A DNA stretch of 8,337 nt from an uncultured Clostridia bacterium (lineage in GTDB: Bacteria; Bacillota; Clostridia; Christensenellales; Aristaeellaceae), in assembly GCA_937907055.1 (NCBI GenBank), contig CALCTW010000056.1, positions 1-8,337 of the forward strand, read 5' to 3'. Shown piece by piece: positions 1-4,458 of the stretch. Each line of letters begins with the position of its first letter. Within the stretch, counting starts at the first letter, position 1. Below the pieces are notes generated by a model that worked only from the letters and a program-made list of their open reading frames with translations, was not told the origin of the DNA and searched no databases. The position numbers and the translations under genes were made by a program.

Positions 1-106
1 TGTCATCAAGTGCGCCGATTATCTTATCGATCTCGGCCCCGAAGGCGGGGACGGCGGCGGCACGCTGGTCGCCACCGGCACGCCGGAACAGGTCGCGCGG
101 GTATAG
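1..106 (+). CDS. uvrA: UvrA excinuclease subunit A, C-terminal end (5' partial)
   Basis: This is the last part of UvrA, the ATPase that scans DNA for bulky lesions in the UvrABC nucleotide excision repair complex. Reading from base 2, the frame gives VIKCADYLIDLGPEGGDGGG followed by TLVATGTPEQVARV, the diagnostic end of the UvrA C-terminal ABC ATPase domain (the D-loop/H-loop side and the Gly-rich DLGPEGGDGGG motif). The frame then hits TAG at 104-106. Beyond it the same frame continues for 13 codons (ESFTGQYLKDMLK) to TAA at 146-148, which is the tail normally found in UvrA (SxTGxxLKxxL). The annotated product is therefore either shortened by 14 residues or made by amber readthrough. One base change (for example GAG to TAG) would explain it. 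rarA starts 30 bases after the TAA, so the two are likely cotranscribed. Identity is certain; the effect of the stop is not known. Confidence 0.93.
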   Translation, partial: VIKCADYLIDLGPEGGDGGGTLVATGTPEQVARV

Positions 107-160
107 GAAAGCTTCACCGGTCAATACCTGAAGGATATGCTGAAGTAAGTCTGCACGGGC

Positions 161-170
161 AGAGAGGAGG
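161..170 (+). promoter_or_regulatory. Ribosome binding site of rarA
   Basis: AGAGGAGG with eight bases to the ATG at 179. It is a near-perfect Shine-Dalgarno match and fixes the rarA start at 179 rather than the second in-frame ATG at 188. Confidence 0.85.
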
Positions 171-178
171 AAGTTTGC

Positions 179-1510
179 ATGGAACAGATGGGCTTTTTTG
201 ATGAACAGCAGCGTTCCGCGCCGCTGGCGGACCGGCTCCGTCCCGAGACCCTGGACGAATACTGCGGTCAGCAGCATCTGATCGCGCCCGGACGCATTCT
301 TCGCACCCTGATCGAACGGGATCAGGTCTCCTCCATGATCTTCTGGGGGCCGCCCGGTGTGGGCAAGACCACGCTGGCGCGCATCATTGCCCGCACCACG
401 AACGCTGAATTTATTGACTTCAGCGCTGTTACCAGCGGCATCAAGGAGATCAAGGCCGTCATGGAGCAGGCGGATCACGCCCGGAGGCTGGGGGTCAGTA
501 CCATCCTTTTTGTGGATGAGATCCATCGTTTCAATAAGGCTCAGCAGGATGCCTTCCTGCCCTATGTGGAAAAGGGCAGCATCACCCTCATCGGCGCCAC
601 CACGGAGAATCCCTCCTTTGAGGTCAACAGCGCGCTTCTGTCCCGCTGCAAGGTCTTTGTCCTGAAGGCCCTGCAGCCGGAGGATATGAAAGCGCTGCTC
701 CGCCGGGCGCTTACAAGCGAAAAGGGCTTTGGCGGCATGGATGTCAGGATCGATGAAGCGGAGCTGGAGGCCCTTGCCGTTTTCGCCAATGGGGATGCCC
801 GCACGGCGCTCAATACATTGGAGATGGCGGTGCTCAATACGCCGCCGGACGCGGAGGGTGCGGTCCGGGTCACCCGGGCCATCCTGGCCGAGTGTACGGA
901 CCGCCGTTCGCTTCTGTATGACAAGCATGGGGAAGAGCATTATAATATGATCTCCGCTCTGCACAAATCCATGCGCAATTCCGATCCGGACGCCGCCATC
1001 TACTGGATGAGCCGCATGCTGGACGGGGGAGAGGATCCGCTCTATATCGCCCGCCGCCTTGTGCGCTTTGCCAGCGAGGATGTCGGCATGGCCGATCCCG
1101 GCGCGCTGGCGCTGGCGGTCAATGTCTATCAGGCGTGTCAGTTCCTCGGCGTGCCGGAGTGCGATGTCCATCTCACGCACGCGGTGGTGTATCTGGCCAT
1201 GGCGCCCAAAAGCAATGCCCTCTATGTCGCGCGCGAAAGCTGCAAACAGGATGTTCAGCGCACCATCGCCGATCCGGTCCCGCTGCAGCTGCGCAACGCG
1301 CCCACCCGTCTGATGGCCGAACTGGATTACGGCAAGGGCTATCAGTACGCCCACGATACCGAGGAAAAGCTTACGCGCATGCCCTGCCTGCCCGAATCCC
1401 TGCAGGACCGCCGTTATTATCATCCCGGCACTCAGGGGGAGGAGGCCGGGGTGCGCGGCCGTCTTCAGCAGATCCTCGCGTGGAAGCAGGGGAAGGATTC
1501 GGAGCAGTGA
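179..1510 (+). CDS. rarA: Replication-associated recombination protein RarA (MgsA/WRNIP1 family AAA+ ATPase)
   Basis: A 443-residue cytoplasmic AAA+ ATPase that acts at stalled or gapped replication forks; the family forms tetramers and works with SSB and RecA-type recombination. Visible motifs are an N-terminal LADRLRPETLDEYCGQQHL (about 16-34, the RuvB-like start), Walker A GPPGVGKT at 57-64, Walker B ILFVDEIHRF at 109-118, sensor 1 GATTENPSFEVN at 139-150, and the arginine finger in SALLSRC (R156). The lid and the MgsA C-terminal oligomerisation region follow from about 170 to the end, including DGGEDPLYIARRLVRFASED near 280-300. The length is normal for the family and no key residue is missing. 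It lies 30 bases downstream of uvrA with a strong ribosome binding site, and a terminator follows at 1580-1614, so it ends the uvrA-rarA transcript. The divergent internal ATGs and other frames in this stretch are not genes. Confidence 0.97.
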   Translation: MEQMGFFDEQQRSAPLADRLRPETLDEYCGQQHLIAPGRILRTLIERDQVSSMIFWGPPGVGKTTLARIIARTTNAEFIDFSAVTSGIKEIKAVMEQADHARRLGVSTILFVDEIHRFNKAQQDAFLPYVEKGSITLIGATTENPSFEVNSALLSRCKVFVLKALQPEDMKALLRRALTSEKGFGGMDVRIDEAELEALAVFANGDARTALNTLEMAVLNTPPDAEGAVRVTRAILAECTDRRSLLYDKHGEEHYNMISALHKSMRNSDPDAAIYWMSRMLDGGEDPLYIARRLVRFASEDVGMADPGALALAVNVYQACQFLGVPECDVHLTHAVVYLAMAPKSNALYVARESCKQDVQRTIADPVPLQLRNAPTRLMAELDYGKGYQYAHDTEEKLTRMPCLPESLQDRRYYHPGTQGEEAGVRGRLQQILAWKQGKDSEQ

Positions 1511-1564
1511 TCCCTTCCCTCCGCACTTTAACGAGTTTTGACCATAATTCTTTCGTCTTTTCTG

Positions 1565-1594
1565 TTGCTTTGCGCTTTGGCTCCTGTGTATAAT
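1565..1594 (+). promoter_or_regulatory. Candidate promoter of the GH43 gene, -10 box in the terminator loop
   Basis: A perfect TATAAT at 1589-1594 is preceded directly by TGTG (1585-1588), close to but not exactly the extended -10 arrangement. The best -35 at 18-bp spacing is TTGCTT (1565-1570), only 3 of 6 consensus bases. Predicted transcription would start near 1601, 60 bases before the GH43 ATG. The -10 box sits inside the loop of the rarA terminator. The call rests mainly on the -10 box and on the need for a start site between the terminator and the gene. Confidence 0.4.
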
Positions 1595-1614
1595 CATCAC
1601 AGGAGCTTTTCTTT
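1580..1614 (+). terminator. Intrinsic terminator after rarA
   Basis: A 9-bp perfect stem, GCTCCTGTG (1580-1588) with CACAGGAGC (1598-1606), a 9-base loop, and the tail TTTTCTTT. It lies 70 bases after the rarA stop and closes the uvrA-rarA unit. Its loop contains TATAAT (see the promoter entry). Confidence 0.85.
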
Positions 1615-1660
1615 ACCCTGAATGACTGACGGTGTCACATCCCGTCCCGGAGGAGTATTT

Positions 1661-2644
1661 ATGAGCAAACAGCGTGAACCTCTGGTCAGCCACATCTTTA
1701 CGGCTGATCCTTCCGCCCATGTTTTTAACGGCAAGATCTACATCTATCCCTCTCACGATCTGGCGCATCACGGCGAGGACAACGATAACGGCGATGAATA
1801 CGCCATGGAGGATTATCACATCCTCAGCATGGATAACCTCGACGCGCCCTGCGTTGACAACGGCGAAGCCCTGAACATGCGCGATGTGCCCTGGGTCAGC
1901 AAGCAGATGTGGGCGCCCGATGCCGCCTGCAAGGACGGCAAGTATTATCTCTATTTCCCCGCCCGCGATAAAGAAGGCATCTTCCGTCTGGGTGTCGCGG
2001 TCTCCGATCGTCCCGAAGGCCCCTTCAAGCCCGAACCGGATTACATCAAGGGCAGCTATTCCATCGATCCCGCCGTGCTGCAGGATGATGACGGCAAGGC
2101 TTACATCTACTACGGCGGCCTGTGGGGCGGTCAGCTGGAGATGTGGCAGAGCGGTTCCTTCAATGAGAACGAGCATCGTCCCGAGGGCGATGAACCGGCG
2201 ATCGGCCCCATGTGCGCCATGCTGACCGATGACATGAAGCAGTTCGCCACCGAGCCCGTGCATCTCACCATTCTGGATGAGAACGGCGAGCCGCTGAAGG
2301 CCAAGGATGAGGACCGCCGCTATTTCGAGGGCCCCTGGATGCACAAGTATAACGGCAAGTACTACCTGTCCTATTCCACCGGCACCACGCATTATCTGGT
2401 CTATGCCACCTCCGACAGCCCCATGGGCCCCTTCACCTACGGCGGCCGCATCATGGAGCCTGTTCTGGGCTGGACCACGCATCATTCCATCGTGGAGATC
2501 GAAGGCAAGTGGTATCTGTTCTATCACGATTGCGAGCTTTCGGCCGGCATCAATCACCGCCGCTGCGTCAAGTATACCGAACTGAAGTATGATGAAGAAG
2601 GCCGCATCATCACCATTCATCCCTACGATCATCTCGAAAAATAA
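1661..2644 (+). CDS. Glycoside hydrolase family 43, intracellular (beta-xylosidase / alpha-L-arabinofuranosidase type)
   Basis: A 327-residue single-domain GH43 enzyme, a five-bladed beta-propeller glycosidase that inverts the anomeric centre and removes xylose or arabinose units from hemicellulose oligosaccharides. The three catalytic carboxylates expected for the family are visible: base D16 in FTADPSAHVF, pKa-tuning D136 in YSIDPAVL, and acid E223 in RRYFEGPWM. Further active-site-like signatures are MWAPDA (about 83-88), TTHYLVYATSD (242-252) and WTTHHSI (271-277). There is no signal peptide, membrane helix or carbohydrate-binding module, so it should act in the cytoplasm on imported oligosaccharides. 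I chose the ATG at 1661 because GGAGGAG (1649-1655) lies five bases upstream; an earlier in-frame ATG at 1622 has no such site. It is a single-gene unit with no transporter or regulator next to it. Exact substrate and subfamily cannot be settled from sequence alone. Confidence 0.9.
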   Translation: MSKQREPLVSHIFTADPSAHVFNGKIYIYPSHDLAHHGEDNDNGDEYAMEDYHILSMDNLDAPCVDNGEALNMRDVPWVSKQMWAPDAACKDGKYYLYFPARDKEGIFRLGVAVSDRPEGPFKPEPDYIKGSYSIDPAVLQDDDGKAYIYYGGLWGGQLEMWQSGSFNENEHRPEGDEPAIGPMCAMLTDDMKQFATEPVHLTILDENGEPLKAKDEDRRYFEGPWMHKYNGKYYLSYSTGTTHYLVYATSDSPMGPFTYGGRIMEPVLGWTTHHSIVEIEGKWYLFYHDCELSAGINHRRCVKYTELKYDEEGRIITIHPYDHLEK

Positions 2645-2651
2645 TCCATTC

Positions 2652-2680
2652 GCGGGTACGGGTTCCGTATCCGCTTTTTT
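2652..2680 (+). terminator. Intrinsic terminator after the GH43 gene
   Basis: GCGGGTACGG (2652-2661) pairs with CCGTATCCGC (2665-2674) over 10 bp with one G-U pair, a 3-base loop (or 5 if the top pair opens to a tighter form), then six T. It begins 8 bases after the GH43 stop. Confidence 0.9.
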
Positions 2681-2739
2681 GATGCTTTGGATCGTCCGGA
2701 GTGACAGTTGGAGCACGGTCTCTTTTCTTTCCGCCGCGT

Positions 2740-2750
2740 TGTGCTATACT
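2740..2750 (+). promoter_or_regulatory. Extended -10 promoter of the DUF4003 gene
   Basis: TGTG at 2740-2743, one base, then TATACT at 2745-2750. This matches the TRTGn extension plus -10 hexamer known from Gram-positive housekeeping promoters. No good -35 is present at 16-18 bp spacing, which extended -10 promoters tolerate. The predicted start is near 2757, about 50 bases before the ATG. Confidence 0.55.
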
Positions 2751-2756
2751 GTATTC

Positions 2757-2777
2757 GTCCGGAAGAGAATGCCGGAC
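2757..2777 (+). other. Hairpin at the predicted 5' end of the DUF4003 mRNA
   Basis: GTCCGG (2757-2762) pairs with CCGGAC (2772-2777) around a 9-base loop. There is no T-run, so it is not a terminator. It falls exactly where the transcript from the extended -10 promoter should begin, which would fit a 5' stabilising hairpin. The role is inferred. Confidence 0.4.
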
Positions 2778-2808
2778 AGGTCAATCCATCATGAAAGGGA
2801 AAATCGTT

Positions 2809-3786
2809 ATGAATCCTGTTTTGCTTGAACGCTGTGAGCTGCTGCTTCGCAACCGCGAGGCCATGCGTATTGCTTTCCCGTGGGATGCCGGTAAGATCCA
2901 TGTCTGCTGCGCCGCGCTGTACACCATGCGCGGACGGGAGGCGGATCCTGCTTCTGTCAAGGCGTCTCTGGCGCTTCTGAAGCAGCGGATGGGCGCTTTT
3001 TCAGAATTCCGCGGCACGGCGCGCAATGTGCTCGTCTGCCTTATGGAGCTTTCCGGTGATCCGCAGGATATGCTGGAAAGGGCCGCGCAGGTCTACGCGC
3101 TGCTCAGACAGGAGTTCTTCAGTTCTGCTTATCTTCCTGTGGCGGCCATGACGATCGCGCAGCACGCGCAGCCTGTCCGCTACGCGGAACTGGCGCACCG
3201 CACCCGCGCGCTGTATGAGCGCATGAGGAAGGAACATCCCTTCCTCACCTCGTCGGAGGACACCGGCCTTTGCGCGCTCCTCGCCCTTTCTCAGGAGGAG
3301 GATGAGGTGCTTCTTTCCCGCATGGAGGAAGCCTACACCGTTCTCAGGCAGCGCTTCTCCTACGCGAATGCCGTCCAGTCCCTCTCCCACGTGCTCACCC
3401 TGCTTCCGGGCGATACAAAGGAAAAGTGCGCCCGCTTGGCGGATTGCTACGATGCCTTCCGGATGAATGGCAACAGATGGGGCCGGGATTATGAATTGCC
3501 GGTACTGGGTGTTCTGTGCGAGGATCCCCGTCCGTTTTCCGATCTGGTGCAGGAGACGGTCGCCTGCAGTGATTATCTGAAGGGCAGGAAGGGCTTCGGC
3601 TTCTTCTCGGATATCACCCGCCCGCAGCGTCTCATGTTTGCAGGTCTGCTCACCCGGCAGAATGATCCCGCCGCCGCGACCGCGACCATCAACAGCACAC
3701 TGTCCGCCATCATCGCGGAACACGCGGCTGTCTGCTGCTGTGTGACCGCCAGCGCGGCCGCTGCGAACACCGCGTCCCACACCTGA
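2809..3786 (+). CDS. DUF4003 family protein, function unknown
   Basis: A 325-residue, mostly helical soluble protein. It is recognised as DUF4003 from its layout: a helical N-terminal half, then LTSSEDTGLCALLALS (about 146-161), YANAVQSLSHVLTLLPGD (185-202), YELPVLGVLCED (228-239) and DYLKGRKGFGFFSD (255-268) followed by QRLMFAGLL (273-281). The family is common in Bacillota and has no established biochemical role that I know. It has no signal peptide and no clear membrane helix. The tail (about 305-325) is unusual, with three consecutive Cys and an Ala-rich stretch; Ala-rich tails occur in relatives, but the Cys run is notable. I chose the ATG at 2809 because AAGGGA (2795-2800) lies eight bases upstream; the ATG at 2791 in the same frame has a poor site. 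It is probably transcribed alone. No clear terminator follows directly. Confidence 0.85.
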   Translation: MNPVLLERCELLLRNREAMRIAFPWDAGKIHVCCAALYTMRGREADPASVKASLALLKQRMGAFSEFRGTARNVLVCLMELSGDPQDMLERAAQVYALLRQEFFSSAYLPVAAMTIAQHAQPVRYAELAHRTRALYERMRKEHPFLTSSEDTGLCALLALSQEEDEVLLSRMEEAYTVLRQRFSYANAVQSLSHVLTLLPGDTKEKCARLADCYDAFRMNGNRWGRDYELPVLGVLCEDPRPFSDLVQETVACSDYLKGRKGFGFFSDITRPQRLMFAGLLTRQNDPAAATATINSTLSAIIAEHAAVCCCVTASAAAANTASHT

Positions 3787-3860
3787 ACCGACACATTGAT
3801 CCGGAACGGAACGCGTTCGCCCGGGGGATACTTCCTGTTGCTTTCTTTGAAGGCGATCCT

Positions 3861-3941
3861 ATGAATGTTTCGCTCGCTCCTTTGCGGGCGGATCGATCGC
3901 CGCAAACCGCAGAAAACCAATATGAAAAAGCAAAGAAATGA
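3861..3941 (+). CDS. Possible 26-residue leader ORF overlapping the membrane gene
   Basis: ATG at 3861 with GAAGG (3849-3853) seven bases upstream, encoding MNVSLAPLRADRSPQTAENQ then YEKAKK and TGA. Its stop lies 20 bases inside the next gene (start 3922), in a different frame. That gene has a poor ribosome binding site, so translational coupling is conceivable. A hairpin (3881-3906) lies within it. There is no known family, and chance is a real alternative. Confidence 0.2.
   Translation: MNVSLAPLRADRSPQTAENQYEKAKK
3881..3906 (+). other. Stable hairpin upstream of the membrane-protein gene
   Basis: TTTGCGG (3881-3887) and CG (3889-3890) pair with CG and CCGCAAA (3898-3906), with one bulged G and a 7-base loop GATCGAT. 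There is no T-run on either side, so it is not an intrinsic terminator. It is the only clear structure in the 135 bases between the DUF4003 stop and the next gene; no convincing promoter is seen there. Confidence 0.4.
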
Positions 3942-4275
3942 TGGCCGCGTACGCGCGCTGACCCATGTTTACAGATATATGTTGTTTGGCATCCTGTTCA
4001 TTGCCTGTTGAGTTCCCGGCCGCCGCATTGCTGTGTGCAGCGCAGGGTGTCTGCTTTATTCACTGTGGACTTTACTGGGATACCGATTGAAATGGCGGCA
4101 TATCTATTGCGCATATCAGATCATGTATCACAGGCCGATGACCCCGGGTAAGCTCGATTGGAAGCAGATCCGAAAATCCGATATATATGGTCCGGCAATT
4201 CTCTTTATGGTATTTGGACTCCTGTTCATGGTGTTTGTCATTCATCCTGAATGGAGATACATCAAGATCAGGTGA
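3922..4275 (+). pseudogene. Small membrane protein gene interrupted by an in-frame TGA
   Basis: One frame runs from ATG 3922 to TGA 4273-4275 (117 codons before the stop), broken only by a TGA at 4009-4011. Before the break it encodes a basic start (MKKQRNDGRVRALTHVYRYM) and the hydrophobic LFGILFIAC. After the break come a hydrophobic segment (AVCSAGCLLYSLWTLLGY), a basic cytoplasmic-looking loop (RLKWRHIYCAYQ, later DWKQIRKSDIYG), and another hydrophobic segment (PAILFMVFGLLFMVFVI). With a sense codon at 4009 this is a coherent protein with about three membrane segments, and a terminator follows at 4307-4349. I do not recognise a named family. A GTG at 4033 could restart translation of the second part (80 residues). 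TGA is the normal stop of rarA, the DUF4003 gene and the rod gene here, so recoding is unlikely; a nonsense mutation or a sequence error is more likely. The ribosome binding site at 3922 is weak. Confidence 0.55.
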
Positions 4276-4306
4276 TGATCATCTGCCGGTCTGTGACAGG
4301 TGTAAG

Positions 4307-4349
4307 ACGGTTGGCTTCAGAACCGGGCTTTCCGTGAAGAACCGTTTTT
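4307..4349 (+). terminator. Intrinsic terminator after the interrupted membrane gene
   Basis: ACGGTT (4307-4312) pairs with AACCGT (4340-4345), and CTTCA (4315-4319) with TGAAG (4335-4339). There is a two-G bulge and an inner CGG/CCG (4324-4326 with 4332-4334), then five T (4345-4349). It starts 31 bases after the stop at 4275. Confidence 0.7.
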
Positions 4350-4397
4350 CAGCCTCCGGGCAGTTGTTCATCACAGTGATTAATCAAATAAAAGAAC

Positions 4398-4440
4398 GTC
4401 CCTTCCGTGCCTGTCATGGCCGGAAGGGACATTTGTTTTG
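4398..4440. terminator. Bidirectional intrinsic terminator between convergent genes
   Basis: A long stem, GTCCCTTCCG (4398-4407) with CGGAAGGGAC (4421-4430), extended by GCC/GGC around a TGTCAT loop, with one unpaired T. The plus-strand tail is ATTTGTTTTG; on the minus strand the hairpin is followed by GTTCTTTTATTTG. It lies 28 bases downstream of the rod-protein stop on the minus strand, and is a second stop for plus-strand transcripts. Confidence 0.85.
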
Positions 4441-4458
4441 TTCAATATGTGTTGGAGG

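Noticed and set aside
1622..1660. An upstream ATG for the GH43 protein (13 extra residues)
   Set aside because: No ribosome binding site, and the extra residues are not family-like; GGAGGAG points to the ATG at 1661.
1613..2716. A 367-codon minus-strand frame opposite the GH43 gene
   Set aside because: The plus-strand frame has all three GH43 catalytic residues, a ribosome binding site and a terminator; the antisense frame is a shadow caused by codon bias.
3001..3780. A 259-codon minus-strand frame opposite the DUF4003 gene
   Set aside because: Arg/Gly/Ala-rich shadow with no motif; the plus strand matches DUF4003.
104..4011. Genetic code reassignment of TGA or TAG
   Set aside because: TGA ends rarA, the DUF4003 gene and the rod gene properly, so it is a true stop. 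A single TAG cannot show reassignment.
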